64,000 bases of DNA from Prosthecobacter gellanilyticus. GTDB taxonomy: Bacteria; Verrucomicrobiota; Verrucomicrobiia; Verrucomicrobiales; Verrucomicrobiaceae. The stretch is taken from positions 90,390 through 154,389 of the forward strand of contig NZ_BKAG01000014.1 of the NCBI RefSeq assembly GCF_007992435.1, given 5' to 3'. Positions 29,701-36,384 of this stretch are shown here, in pieces. Every line of letters begins with the position of its first letter. Position 1 is the stretch's first letter. The position numbers and the translations under genes are program-made. Under the pieces are notes generated by a model. That model was not told where the DNA came from and searched no databases. It worked only from the letters and a program-made list of their open reading frames with translations.

Positions 29701-30447
29701 ATAACGAACAGTGGCTACCTCATACCCGTCTTTGAGCCCATCCCCATCGCTGTCACCATGTGTAATCCGAGTTCGAGTGCCTGTGGATGGATAAAAAATG
29801 GTAGCTTCCTGCTCATTCGTCAGTCCGTCGTTATCGAAATCGCCGCTCGGATTCGTAGAGACGATTTCATCCTCGTAGTCTGTCAAACCGTCCCCATCGG
29901 TATCAGCCATTAAAGGAGAGGTGAACGTCGTGTTGACTTCGTAGCCGTCCGCCCAGCCATCACTGTCTGTATCACTGTTCGTCAAACTCGTGAAATACAC
30001 ATACGTTTCATCCCAATCGCTCAACTCATCCGAATCGCTATCCGTGTGCTTGAGTTGGTACTCATAGAGATCGTTGATGCCATTTCCGTTGCTATCAACC
30101 ACGAGCGGATTGGTGAACATGATATTCACTTCAGATCCGTCGAGTGCGCCATCGTCATCAGAATCAGGATCAAGAGGATCCGTTCCCAATGCTGCTTCTT
30201 GCCCAGTAGTAAGACCGTCCGTGTCCACATCCTCCGGGTCATTCGTGTCATCGTAGGTGTAGTTGGTGGTTCCATCTCCGTCGGTATCCACGTCGATCCA
30301 GGCAGCCCGTATAGGAGGCGGACATGGCATCAAGATCAGTTGCGCAATCAATAGGCCATGAAGGATATAGGCGCGACGTGCCCAAGAGCGAAACCAAGGG
30401 AGCGGATTGAGATCTTGAATTCCTTTGCTGCAATGACGGGAGCTCAT
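17779..30447 (-). CDS. Giant exported RHS/YD-repeat protein with Ig-like domains and transglutaminase-like tip
   Basis: 4222 residues. N-terminal hydrophobic export segment (about 27-50). Asp-rich DxDxDG calcium-binding, thrombospondin type 3-like repeats at about 50-270 and again at about 645-1050. Many Ig-like putative domains with the phrase LPPGLSLS (He_PIG type) lie between and up to about 2020. Then a long YD-repeat cage to about 3940, closed by the RHS core signature (LETGVWLSRDPAGFVDGPNLYAY, ending FDPRGL). The last 279 residues (17782-18618) are a variable tip with DCS, WIPGDTG and NENFTYLGKDRYYANG. This order resembles bacterial protein-glutamine gamma-glutamyltransferases of the Tgl type. 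RHS cages carry toxic tips for contact-dependent competition. Tip activity is inferred. Confidence 0.9.
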   Translation of the reverse strand: MSSRHCSKGIQDLNPLPWFRSWARRAYILHGLLIAQLILMPCPPPIRAAWIDVDTDGDGTTNYTYDDTNDPEDVDTDGLTTGQEAALGTDPLDPDSDDDGALDGSEVNIMFTNPLVVDSNGNGINDLYEYQLKHTDSDSDELSDWDETYVYFTSLTNSDTDSDGWADGYEVNTTFTSPLMADTDGDGLTDYEDEIVSTNPSGDFDNDGLTNEQEATIFYPSTGTRTRITHGDSDGDGLKDGYEVATVRYNPFYETKLASDPTLAVSYPSSTYFDDGDDPSFLFPSDIRPSINILGPESLPRATVGTQYVSPEFLVEGHSGGVTWSVIAGDLPSEFSFDGACLKGTGVSEGVYHFTVQVVDGDNRGTSINHVLVVEAPPPGPLAIVSDAQLPDATYSQSYGWSFAATGGTGGYTWSLPNGGLPPSLSLSTNGTLSGTPEATGQFTFVVRVGTTNANDGTCDQEVTLNIGTAPPVDLLITSSATLSDGQDGEPYSWSFNAQGGTGSYTWSIVSGALPPGLSLSGSEIAGNASLGGGATGTWNFTVQVHDGANSVTQDASISVGNAPPPGVEIYMGSYPDESIWTPFSIQFGCVDGQSAAWNADSLPEGVAMSSSGLLYGTMGAQGFSFSVTATNAYGSSDTKTITINGVDRDADMDGLNASVEHDLAVTWEVPMHDGSPTSNGGGNPAPHDWLVYYFKVLAVDDTAADVDGDGLGPVLEGWLGTDSTKWDSNDDFFSDRLVLYWSYHYFTDTTDTDGDGLHAEFEAALGTSDNLTDTDGDGLTDEWETYYISYSSPAERDTDDDGLWDGEELTNQTYARDQDSDDDYLTDDEEVHAHDKFGVVFALNPLSSDSDGDGVPDHAEVDLTDTDHGGIPDRLEDFWGLDKTNADDENGNLDSDEYTNVEAYQRGFDVRANWQTKFDTDGDSMDDVYELSRPTILNMSDPHDGADDPDGDFLTNVEEYRNKTEPRSFLTMQGHTLLDVNDRNDVTGELVLIGGQPVLRIVLNDYERVFRDELHVAALHRDNGSLDSARAYDDDWDLDSVSNYDELFPIGGTPTDPRSADPLPASPEGSLGNAVHGVPFSVTLSPSGGQAPYEYQLASGSSLPSGLSLLQDPESPPGSPMWQITGTVDSSAGEGDMSFALELKDVRGVTRIINNSIKVCSTLDASAGFVYYYSDASVSEPIVQTGGLPPYVFELQEDTSVTLPSALTLRTSDRFGLGEGQEEYPPSGRYVALVKVTDALGQSVVRNIELSFREQDSPPPPPPLSMSGNLPAVIKGIRYESAVSLIGGAGGYQVSLVAGSLPPGLDLTSSGGISGTMVNPGGEPGWSFTLRVTDNAGASFSRQFYIGRGFLPLTFNATFPPGRPLMPYGPVDLKVTGTEGEVRFEMSGSFPEGLEIKNGKVVGSLSGSTDPVTFTLTVKDDTIRSVSKTFTIVSAEPLTLSAPFFPAYQGATTAYGPVQLSATGGLGPYQFTFSPSLPEGLTLDPVTNQVSGMLDRDEPTVYGFSVTAIDALGRSTQRQVWLEVREVVEIPPEDPISILTPYVPVTMEDRLDENENTYQAKVVDAVIAAGAGMLTVVDNPALDWLHLQGRTLRGDVPGGFHHTYIDVAATPNFGMGSTQRRRVHIGVPVAELVVTEGATSAVLQDEFSVTFELRDTFTLPFGVPPPEFEELIVDGSNLPDWLSLTQDGRVVTIEGTADNVGTIELPCIVRQKASASEQTREYELMPIRLSVSPRPEIRGPIKIYDTTKAVATGETFNLAIPRSGGVAGASHFTIKTAPPPAPLLPLPQGVALNAETGVLAGQISSVGQYGAIVRVENNGKFSEALVKVGCLAPLTLSVPTLVSGYLNQPYPSTQFLTNAESPVFQIKGGSFPPGMALSASGVLGGRPSQVGSFSFSVSVTDAYKRSYSIPCSIRIRPSPTPPVPPNLPPEIPVQPGVLPVAAEPVVPSELPVGNPGSFVLVDDVPKYEQPEVEGGGPFLAVDRYFVPQGPTGMFTRSDDGEASVDNPLTRVLEHVPDKEVPDFAGDTTPCRNHPGETYVGEESVETVQEYEIISSNDADYDPDLPDPQIRWGIFRTFVNGLHWGDLEEHLPNENDPPPPNGGGDHPNSDAYAMEVRVEIEADAVQVLPPFKLLVRTYRLRANDEPQFLTQEIQEVEIPQGQNKSQPLQFSPTDGKMIMVTLWDSGEAEDGESDDFQFNDGAGSRYRKVGLNGVPMADSKPQVQDESGQRGEETYIDAYTTQLRHSVSDVFVEAEGSLLPLQVRRDLAPSCYNVRSGLRPSERPDLPFGPGWSSNVCSYITFEGTKATVVDEAGQSQVFQHVQGPFWYHNFAESDDAKSSQNVLVGDVVTAPVVELPDQPGNPGSAMRYGHASLQTMSSRGQLTLHKKFGTVCTYEELLPTELSQFYSNDRVVGSESKTRLQYARLIKVRDRLGNELHYHYPSYSTLIPSSIEDLKRPGYKITITQEGGKVVAVKGPGGDVTNYTYSQSAGLSIIRQVSDQAKFTPQDDVLLTQVQRGSAAVQYGHTLINEVEENDLLGVAHQHVAVSSITDERSNTYVFQLQPSSGTFVSVADVTKKLPKGSPLVLTAVSPPEGPPVIITKKTVAVAQGDSEITTSFTVRQSDGKDRVYRYEFADPVKPIPYAITVPDDETPTYTFTKMRIVDPMGGVEKFTFLPQAHFALSESEDQDGHKTTFGYGDNCVVKVKYGSTVVSFGVGKYDDPTLEINAMGHTKSFTYDPATRQLASVSHLAASGEGVVTSYGFENMPTDPLTQPYGRRLSEVTGYGSPIAFSGVPHAGGSRKTMEYENSLFPGIVTRETLSALPSSNPTASQAPWDQHAPPAGLAPSIVTKRNIAAFTNQNDYWWRTVIEERIIDGQTSTTKTIHDFNGNTASTEDALGRITRFYYDSRNRLTLTHFPDGAIKRIKYDPHGNIIQEQDECFRNVFHEYDALNRRVKSTVDLNGNGLADAAPADIVTSTSYNDLGLPVRQVDARGTVTELTYDLLGRPIRSVTNASATNPAERITVYFTDNHLTTPFVDPDTGLSKSRSQTKDFVGGSVFDVSGFKPLHAFDARGNETYITYDAIYRPLTKRAPDAGVVVFTYRNMSASPQPIAQAGPVIGANKALIYDCQDRLIDTYFADGSHVLQMLTPHGKPWKSISEDGIETTTHFDASGMPLRINVQKNSLSTSVFTHYDLVGNSTSVTDPRGNTTTTQYDARNRPTRVTHPLVVDASQPVGSPMVSPMISTVYDPSGRVLEVTDPQGAVTTKFYDPAGRLVKTVDDFGNESELTLDAQGNVLTTTNALDQTVTNVYDAFGRLIGTTDHSGIQNNFAYDAAGNRTSVTDGRGKTTTFAYDAQNRLITQTFQGSRLSYGADAVSDVWTYRYDGANKVSETSPKGLTTDYAYDLRNRLKRVTYDIENAMPESPRPYRDIVYDSAGRLTIVYESNAPDGCLSYAYDDLGRMISETRGGITYEPFRMGGRRYIAGEGVTHRYTYDLAGNRLSATFAHGRRTVTSYDAINRPLSIDEGPLTGFDAAKKTTRYGYDLAGRALTLSSANGQSTRNTYDSLGRLTHRQLLAPGAVDPPSAESVVASFSWTHDALGNVTSQSEQWTGSGGGTARARITSMSYDASNRLSKEEVREAASLSLAATAPRLVTGHAYDSSHNRISKTVTHPDGTVADAAEPTKWIYTYNNANQLVIAEERSPAGDTLKWQNLTYDLNGNRKSLHSTNYDTGGTTTHSSSYTWDTFNRLVQVHDTKPTGTQLWFHRYDYRTRRIHTTLAKPGEPVKYTAIVFSGGLSVSEHVADSSGAFTATTSEVVYTRGPDMGGGVGGLLFTQRSGITKFNLSNGRGDIVAQTNASGEVTWTASYEAFGKRTKETGTNADKQRGNSKDEDPTGLLNEGFRYRDLETGVWLSRDPAGFVDGPNLYAYVKQNPWTAFDPRGLALRVPQKEKSAFASYITGAGVSGHSSKPGTGTTLSGDSIVMITGTAKVTTTLQSEIVSCLIASPREFSFRTVADLDAHVKARIATVEYLEKFAKNVVFSSGRAVYPASSWKEVFTGGRRKDGSLRSYWEPTTDWKTALTQLRDTPGGAMDCSKPGEFARMMGDYADNKGTYDPRSNYNGNNSKTTPDAVADDWIPGDTGKLWNKNTNPPPPSHWVNENFTYLGKDRYYANGTSIGGSYIHSFKDVCDYTQNYQRAPGTGVPPTIDPGRLSVKTGLADQL

Positions 30448-31038
30448 GAAAATGCGATGACGTGGCGCTTTGTAGTGCCTGTTGGAATGGTCGGTCTCGC
30501 CGAGTTGGAGGCATCACCTTCAACTCAGAGATATATATTTTCACGGTAAATGCGGTTTAGCGGAAACCACCTCAGTGAAGCAAGAGAAAACGCCGCTCTA
30601 TTCAAATGACTAAAGGCTCTACCAAATGCTTCCTGCAAAACCTGTGATCGCAAAAGGAGCTATCCCGCAAAAGCGGTCGACGAGCTAGCCGCTTGTGTAC
30701 GAACAAACTACGGACAGCTTTCTCTAAAAATCCTCGTTCGGCACAAGGAAGACAACAACTTTTGAGCTTTACGCCTTTCACTCCTCCGCTACGCTTTTGG
30801 CAGTTCAGGGAGACCTGAACCGGGGCTTTAGAATCCCGCCCGTTAGCGGCCGACGTGTGCCGCAAATCACGTCGCTTCACGACCATGCACAATGGCCGGG
30901 AGGCGACGGCGTATGTCCAGAGCCTCCGGGCTTAAAGGTCGTCGCGGCTGTCTAACGGCGGTTTCTAAACTCTCCGGCCACCTCGGCGGATTCATAGTGG
31001 ATCTGCCTTCTTGGTGGCGAGTTTTGAGAATCGCCACC
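30448..31038. other. 590-bp intergenic region between the RHS gene and the FGE-like gene
   Basis: No supportable gene. It must carry divergent promoters for the RHS gene (minus) and 31039 (plus). A 7-bp hairpin with a GAGA loop occurs at 30803-30820 (GTTCAGG/CCTGAAC). GTTAGC near 30842 and GTCTAAC near 30950 recall integron attC ends, but the spacing and order do not fit. Confidence 0.4.
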
Positions 31039-32337
31039 ATGACATCCCTCTCTCATTCATTCCGTATAGATCATTTCCTGTCTGCCACATTGACGGCTGT
31101 AGCTTTCGCCCTCCTGGCCCTATCTGGTGCCTCACTGAAGGCAGAGCCTCCAGAACTGCTTCCCTTGAAACAGCAATACGAAAAGCTGACTTTTGAACGA
31201 GTCCAGACAGCTTACGACGCTGGGCTCAAAACCCTCAATGACCGCTACCTGGAGGCCATTGATCGGACGATGGCTTCCTCAAGATCCAAAGGTGATCTGG
31301 AAGCGGTGCTTGCTCTGGGAGGTGAGAAGAGCCTGGTCCTCGATAAAAAGCCTCTCCCTGAGATCGATGGTGACACGAAGCCTGCAGTAGCGACTCTTCG
31401 GAAGGTTTATCATGAGCAGCTGAAGACCCTGGAGCAACAGCGTGACACCAATCTGAAGACCATCCTCACTCCATATCTGGAGAGGCTAAAGGCACTGGAA
31501 ACCTCACTGACAAAAGCCGATCGAGTAGATCAAGCCAAAGAGGTCATGGTCTATCGATCTGGCCTTGCTTCCGCTGATGTTGCTGTGGTTCCTCAAACGA
31601 TCAACGGTGGAGAGGTCATTAACAGCCTGGGCATGAAGTTTATCCCGGTCAAAGGCACTACGGTTCACTTCTGCATTCATGAAACACGCCGCCAGGACTA
31701 CGCTGCCTTTGCTGCTGATGTGTCAGACGTGAATGCAGCCTGGAAGACCTTCTCAGTGGAAAGGACCGCCGCCGGCCATGAAGACGATCATCCGGTTGTC
31801 CATGTAAGCTGGGAAGATGCGGTCAGGTTCTGCGAATGGCTCAGCAAGAAAGAGGGCAAAAAATACCGCCTTCCGACCGACAAAGAATGGAGCTACGCCG
31901 TGGGCTGTGGAAACTCAGAGAAGTGGACCAAGAGCGCCACACCCGAGAGCCTCAACAACAAGGTGGCGGAATATCCCTGGGGAAAGAAATACCTACCAGC
32001 TTCCGCGGTCCGATTTGGCAACGTCGGCGATCGATCCTACATCTCCAAGTATCCCAACAATCCATTCCTGGAAACCTACGACGACGGGTTTGTGTCTACG
32101 GCCCCAGTCATGAAGTTCGATCCCAATGAGAACGGGCTATATGACATGTGCGGCAACGTCTGGGAATGGGTGGCCGACTACTGGAACGAATCCAAAGCTG
32201 AGCACGTTCTGAGAGGTGGTGGATGGACAAGCAGTAGTAGCACTTCACTGATGAGCAGCCACCGCATTAAAATGGGTGAGGAAGCAGTTCAATACTATCG
32301 TTCGTATGGGTTCAGGGTGGTGTTAGAGGGACCTTGA
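31039..32337 (+). CDS. Exported FGE-sulfatase (SUMF1)-fold protein
   Basis: 432 residues from ATG 31039, chosen because it opens the signal peptide (HFLSATLTAVAFALLALSGASLKA); the longer frame to 30892 is Arg/Gly-rich. About 45-190 is a helical, coiled-coil-like region (YEKLTFERVQTAYDAGLKTLNDRYLEAI). The FGE-sulfatase domain fills about 195-432 (INSLGMKFIPVKGTTVHFCIHETRRQDYAAF, DHPVVHVSWEDAVRFCEWLS, YRLPTDKEWSYA, CGNVWEWVADYW, VLRGGGW). Verrucomicrobia and planctomycetes have many such proteins, mostly binding or unknown rather than true formylglycine makers. Nothing links it to a sulfatase here. Confidence 0.85.
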   Translation: MTSLSHSFRIDHFLSATLTAVAFALLALSGASLKAEPPELLPLKQQYEKLTFERVQTAYDAGLKTLNDRYLEAIDRTMASSRSKGDLEAVLALGGEKSLVLDKKPLPEIDGDTKPAVATLRKVYHEQLKTLEQQRDTNLKTILTPYLERLKALETSLTKADRVDQAKEVMVYRSGLASADVAVVPQTINGGEVINSLGMKFIPVKGTTVHFCIHETRRQDYAAFAADVSDVNAAWKTFSVERTAAGHEDDHPVVHVSWEDAVRFCEWLSKKEGKKYRLPTDKEWSYAVGCGNSEKWTKSATPESLNNKVAEYPWGKKYLPASAVRFGNVGDRSYISKYPNNPFLETYDDGFVSTAPVMKFDPNENGLYDMCGNVWEWVADYWNESKAEHVLRGGGWTSSSSTSLMSSHRIKMGEEAVQYYRSYGFRVVLEGP

Positions 32338-32423
32338 CTCCTCGTCTCCTAGCAAGCTCTAAACCTGAGTAAACTCGTCCACACGGACTTGCGCGCCCCA
32401 AGTCCGTGCGCGAGTCTCGGATC

Positions 32424-35400
32424 ATGTCACAGACCGGTTTTTCACCACGTGAGTTCCTAAAGAAGAGGAAGCCTGAGAAGTTCTCTGACTCAGTCTCGCA
32501 GAATGCTCCCATATTGGATAGATCGTTACTTGAGTACCATCTCGAGACACTGACATCACGCAGCCAGGAAAATGACTTTGAAAGTTTTTCCAGGCGACTG
32601 GCGGAACAGGAGATTTGCCCAAATCTTCTTCCACATACAGGTCCAAGTGGCGGGGGAGATAGCAAGGTAGATGCCGAGACTTATCCTGTGGCTGATAGCT
32701 TGACGTTGAAATGGTTTGTGGGGACAGGCCGAGCGGCTGCGCAAGAGCGGTGGGCTTTCGCATTCAGTGCAAAGAAGGATTGGCGTCCCAAAGTCTACAG
32801 TGACGTTGCTAAAGTAGTCGCTACCAACAGGGGCTATAAGAAGGTTTTCTTCGTGACAAATCAGTTTGTGCCCGACCGTGTTCGTGCGGAAGTTGAGGAC
32901 GCTTTACGTACCACACACAACATTGATGTCCGCCTCCTCGACCGAACGTGGATTTTGGATCGAGTGTTCGACAACAAGAGGGAGTTGCTTGCCATCACCG
33001 AGCTAAAAATCAGAACGGAGCTACGCGTTCAACGAAGGATTGGCCCTCTGGATATTCAGAAAGAGAATGAACTGAAAGGAGTCGAGGAGCAAATCGAACA
33101 ATCCGTTGGGCAGTTGAAAATGACACCTGCCCTCGTTGATGATTGCTTGCGAGCTGTTGAGCTCGCGCGTGAACTCGAACTTCCACGGACCGATATTGAA
33201 GGTCGCTTGGTAAGGTTGAAACGAGTGGCGAATGAATGCGGTACAGGACACCAGCAATTTAAGGCGGAATATGCATGGGCCTGGACAGCATTTTGGTGGT
33301 TTGAAGACTACGCTACATTTCTGACTCACTATGCCGAAGTCGAAAAGCATTCACGTGGAACGACCAATGTTTATGAAGCCGAATTGCACTTCAACCTTTG
33401 GTGCAATTTGCAGATGTCTGCGCGGTGTGGAAAACTTGCTGTCAGTGAAGATGATTTAGCTACCTATACACGAAATTTGACGGATCTTTTATGCCGACTG
33501 GCTCAAGAGGACGAGAAGCCGAGCAGCGCTCTGCAGGCAGAGACATTGATATTGTTAATGAATTCGACCTTGGCTGCGCGAGATCTTGAAGACGGTTGGT
33601 TTCAGAAGGCAACCGATGTCATCGATAGATCTGCCGGTTTAGTGGGCTTTCCATTCGAGCCTCTGGTTCAAATTCTGACCGAACTCGGCAAACTTGTGGG
33701 TGACCATCCTGCATACGATGCTTTGCACGACAAACTTATTGAGATGGTTGCCTCAAGGAAAGGCAATGCTGTGGCGGCAGGACTACTTGTGCAGCGGGCC
33801 GCGCAAGCCCTCGACGAAGGACAGCCATATCGGGCCATTCAATCGTCAGGTAAGGCTCTGATGCGCTTGTATATGCATGAAACTCGCCGCGAATTGATTG
33901 AAGCGCTATACATCTGCGGGAATGCCTATGCCGAGGTCGGATTGACATGGGCTGCACGAGGAACAGTACTCACCGCCGCGTCACTGGCAGTGAATGAGTT
34001 TTGGACGTACGATGAAGTAACCTCAGGTCAAGCGATGTGCTTTAGTCGGCTTCAATGGCTTGAGCTTCGACTCGGAAGACTACCTTGTTGTCTGATTTGG
34101 CATCAGACGACCCACGCAATTGAATCAGCGCTTCAACAAAAAGGAGCGAACAGGCCGGAAGCATTGGAACGGCTGATGTGGTTCGATGGGTGTCTTGCAA
34201 TCCTTCTTCTCAAAGCCGACTTATGGCAACTAAACAAGCTGTCGCGGCTGCCAGATGTTCTTAATGCTCTTGAGTTGCCTATATGTGGAGCATCACTGCG
34301 GTTTGCGCTGGGACATGAGTGCTCCTTGCCCAAAGAGCTGGAAATTCCGGACAATGAGATCGCCGACTTTTTTCGAAAACTGCGCAACCAGCCTGCAGCT
34401 GAAGAGATGCCGGACTTACCTTTACTGGGTAACCAGCAAAAGGTCACCTGGGAGTCCCGCATTCTGGGCTGTCGCATAACCGTCAATGCAGAGAACCGTT
34501 CGCCTTGCGTTGAACTTGCCGAGTCATTGCTCGCAGCGTTAGAAGCATTCCTAGCAACTGGAATTGAACACCGGCTTTTTTCCATGGAGCCGCGTCTCGT
34601 TATCAATATCCGTCGATCGGATTTTACAGCCTTCCCATTCAGATTTGAATATCTGCAGTCCAGAACACCGCCGACTGTTGATGTCATCACAGGAGAATTT
34701 CATCCACACAAGTTGGCCCGCCCGCTGCAGCATGAGCTTCAGGTCAAGATCAAAGAGTTCCTTGTAGGAGTCATCGTGAGATTTTTCCTCGTAGAGTTTT
34801 CCGAAGAACGCATGAAGAGATTGATTGGAGATGAGCAGGCGTTAGATCGAGCCGTGAGCTTTACCAGCAGCTTTGTCAGCTTGGGAAACGTCTTGGGGTA
34901 TTCCCCAAAGACTACGCTGGACTCGTGGCTTGAGGACGGACATACGGAATATCCATTAAAGCGACATGAAGCATGGAATTCAGCGGAGCCTGAGTTGCCT
35001 GCTGCAACTAAGCCATCCGAAGTTCCGCAACCTTCTCAAAAGCAGGGAGAGTTTTGGCAGACAAACACAGCTCACACAGAGATGGAAACCGTCTCTTTGA
35101 TTCGCATGGCACTGTGGAATAAAGCAAACTGGGGGGGAGTGGCATATAGTTGGGACGAAACGCGTAAATCGCCTCCCTACCTCGCCTTGGCTTTCGGCGA
35201 TTCTACCGCAGGTCGGGAAATATTTTCTCACTGGCGGAAAGAGGTTGGGAAGATAGACAAGCAGAAGCGCTTGCGACTGGCGATCATTAAGGGAATCGAC
35301 AAGAGTAACCCGCACGCATATCGGGTTATGGTCAGCGCCAATCCAAAAGCGGGCCCATCTTCCAGTGGGGTCCCTAAATTACTGTTCATGGCGAGTCGCT

Positions 35401-35708
35401 CTTGCACTATGAAGCCATTGTCAGATGGAAACCTGCGAACCTTTGCAGAGCACTACAAAGCTTTAGGGTACTTCGCATTCATGCCGGCACAATCACATGG
35501 CACAGCATCCCCACCAGAGCTCTTTAGTGATGGAGCGATTCTATTGAGCGAAATACATATTCGAGATGCATGGGAGATCGGACCGCATGACATTGAAGCG
35601 TCCGCACTAAACGAAGAAGATGACCCCATTGTCCCTGAAGGAATTAATGATCCTCCCGTATTGCAGAGTCTGAAACGACTGCGGGAGCTCCTGGCAGGTC
35701 AGAAGTGA
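32424..35708 (+). CDS. 1094-residue protein with N-terminal PD-(D/E)XK-like nuclease domain, candidate defence gene
   Basis: ATG 32424 (MSQTGFSPREFL) is preferred over the GTG at 32406. Residues about 45-190 show a restriction-nuclease-like pattern: a helix with FESFSRRLAEQEI, then GGGDSKVDAETYPV with Asp79/Asp83, a hydrophobic strand ending FAFSAKKDW (Lys117/118), then YKKVFFVTNQ and VRLLDRTWIL strands. This fits the core PD-(D/E)XK fold. Residues about 200-640 are all-helical with TPR-like pairs. The remainder is mixed and unassigned. No P-loop NTPase was seen, unlike Avs-type sensors. I believe close relatives exist in other bacteria, unnamed. Stands between the FGE gene and the DNA-metabolism module. 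Confidence 0.65.
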   Translation: MSQTGFSPREFLKKRKPEKFSDSVSQNAPILDRSLLEYHLETLTSRSQENDFESFSRRLAEQEICPNLLPHTGPSGGGDSKVDAETYPVADSLTLKWFVGTGRAAAQERWAFAFSAKKDWRPKVYSDVAKVVATNRGYKKVFFVTNQFVPDRVRAEVEDALRTTHNIDVRLLDRTWILDRVFDNKRELLAITELKIRTELRVQRRIGPLDIQKENELKGVEEQIEQSVGQLKMTPALVDDCLRAVELARELELPRTDIEGRLVRLKRVANECGTGHQQFKAEYAWAWTAFWWFEDYATFLTHYAEVEKHSRGTTNVYEAELHFNLWCNLQMSARCGKLAVSEDDLATYTRNLTDLLCRLAQEDEKPSSALQAETLILLMNSTLAARDLEDGWFQKATDVIDRSAGLVGFPFEPLVQILTELGKLVGDHPAYDALHDKLIEMVASRKGNAVAAGLLVQRAAQALDEGQPYRAIQSSGKALMRLYMHETRRELIEALYICGNAYAEVGLTWAARGTVLTAASLAVNEFWTYDEVTSGQAMCFSRLQWLELRLGRLPCCLIWHQTTHAIESALQQKGANRPEALERLMWFDGCLAILLLKADLWQLNKLSRLPDVLNALELPICGASLRFALGHECSLPKELEIPDNEIADFFRKLRNQPAAEEMPDLPLLGNQQKVTWESRILGCRITVNAENRSPCVELAESLLAALEAFLATGIEHRLFSMEPRLVINIRRSDFTAFPFRFEYLQSRTPPTVDVITGEFHPHKLARPLQHELQVKIKEFLVGVIVRFFLVEFSEERMKRLIGDEQALDRAVSFTSSFVSLGNVLGYSPKTTLDSWLEDGHTEYPLKRHEAWNSAEPELPAATKPSEVPQPSQKQGEFWQTNTAHTEMETVSLIRMALWNKANWGGVAYSWDETRKSPPYLALAFGDSTAGREIFSHWRKEVGKIDKQKRLRLAIIKGIDKSNPHAYRVMVSANPKAGPSSSGVPKLLFMASRSCTMKPLSDGNLRTFAEHYKALGYFAFMPAQSHGTASPPELFSDGAILLSEIHIRDAWEIGPHDIEASALNEEDDPIVPEGINDPPVLQSLKRLRELLAGQK

Positions 35709-35876
35709 CATAGCAGAGCTTCTGCCTCCATCACTCGGCAGAACTCGAGAGAGATTATTGGCTCAGGTGGCCCCCTGGATGGGGTGCCCCCCCTCCCCTC
35801 TTGAGTACGTCATTGCGGGTATAACAAGATGAGAAGGAGTTCACCTCCACACCTCATCAACCTATACCCCACCTCA

Positions 35877-36047
35877 ATGAAAAAGGCAGTCGTCATCCTT
35901 TACATCATCGTCGCCTCCCAAGCAGTCTGCACCGTCATCGGCTTCGCCGTCTCCTACAAGGTTCTGCAGCTCTCGCTGTTTGAAGCCGGTAAGAGCATGG
36001 GCGAAGCTATGATCAAGATCTGCGATCAGCGTTACGTCCAGAAGTAG
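35877..36047 (+). CDS. Small single-span membrane protein
   Basis: 56 residues from ATG 35877 (MKKAVVILYIIVASQAVCTVIGFAVSYKVLQL). One transmembrane segment at about 5-27 and a short polar tail (EAGKSMGEAMIKICDQRYVQK). First gene of the compact module that ends at 42253. Comparable short membrane proteins open phage and plasmid early operons, but no family is recognised. Confidence 0.5.
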   Translation: MKKAVVILYIIVASQAVCTVIGFAVSYKVLQLSLFEAGKSMGEAMIKICDQRYVQK

Positions 36048-36073
36048 TCCAGGAACCATCCACCCCAGATACC

Positions 36074-36289
36074 ATGGCACGTCCACGCCACTATTCTCCG
36101 CAGCTCAGTCGGTTGCTTGTGTCCGTCCTCTACCATGAAGCTAAGCATCGGAAGATCCCTATGACCAAACTCACGGATCAGCTGCTGCTCAAGGCTCTTC
36201 GTGGTTCAACTGGATGGGCTAAGGCCACCACACCGAGACTAGCGGACGATACCGACACCTCAGTTCCTGTGCTGTCCAAAGCAGCATAG
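36074..36289 (+). CDS. Small basic protein, possible ribbon-helix-helix regulator
   Basis: 71 residues, ATG 36074. The N-terminal half (ARPRHYSPQLSRLLVSVLYHEAKHRKIPMTKLTDQLLLKAL) has a strand followed by two helices, the size and order of a ribbon-helix-helix DNA-binding protein, which would act as a dimer. The tail is polar. It lies 26 bases after the membrane peptide gene and is followed by a strong terminator. Regulator of the module is a guess from shape and place. Confidence 0.45.
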   Translation: MARPRHYSPQLSRLLVSVLYHEAKHRKIPMTKLTDQLLLKALRGSTGWAKATTPRLADDTDTSVPVLSKAA

Positions 36290-36323
36290 GTTCATCAACG
36301 AACACATACCTACAACCTCACGC

Positions 36324-36352
36324 AAGCCAGGCCATCACCGGCCTGGCTTTTT
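36324..36352 (+). terminator. Intrinsic terminator after the RHH-like gene
   Basis: AAGCCAGGCC (36324-36333) pairs with GGCCTGGCTT (36340-36349) around a 6-base loop, followed by TTT. Lies 35 bases past the stop at 36289 and 33 bases before the next ATG. Confidence 0.85.
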
Positions 36353-36384
36353 CGTGCCCACATCCCACCAGCCCATCAAACATC

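Noticed and set aside
30602..30892. 96-residue minus-strand frame upstream of the FGE-like gene
   Set aside because: Composition is Arg/Cys/Lys-rich without motif or ribosome site and it crosses the hairpin at 30803-30820; more likely intergenic.
30745..30960. Possible integron attC site (GTTAGC and GTCTAAC segments)
   Set aside because: The core sites are in the wrong order and spacing for an attC, the arms do not pair, and no integron integrase is near.
32424..35708. Avs/STAND-type defence ATPase
   Set aside because: No Walker A or B motif could be found in the 1094 residues.
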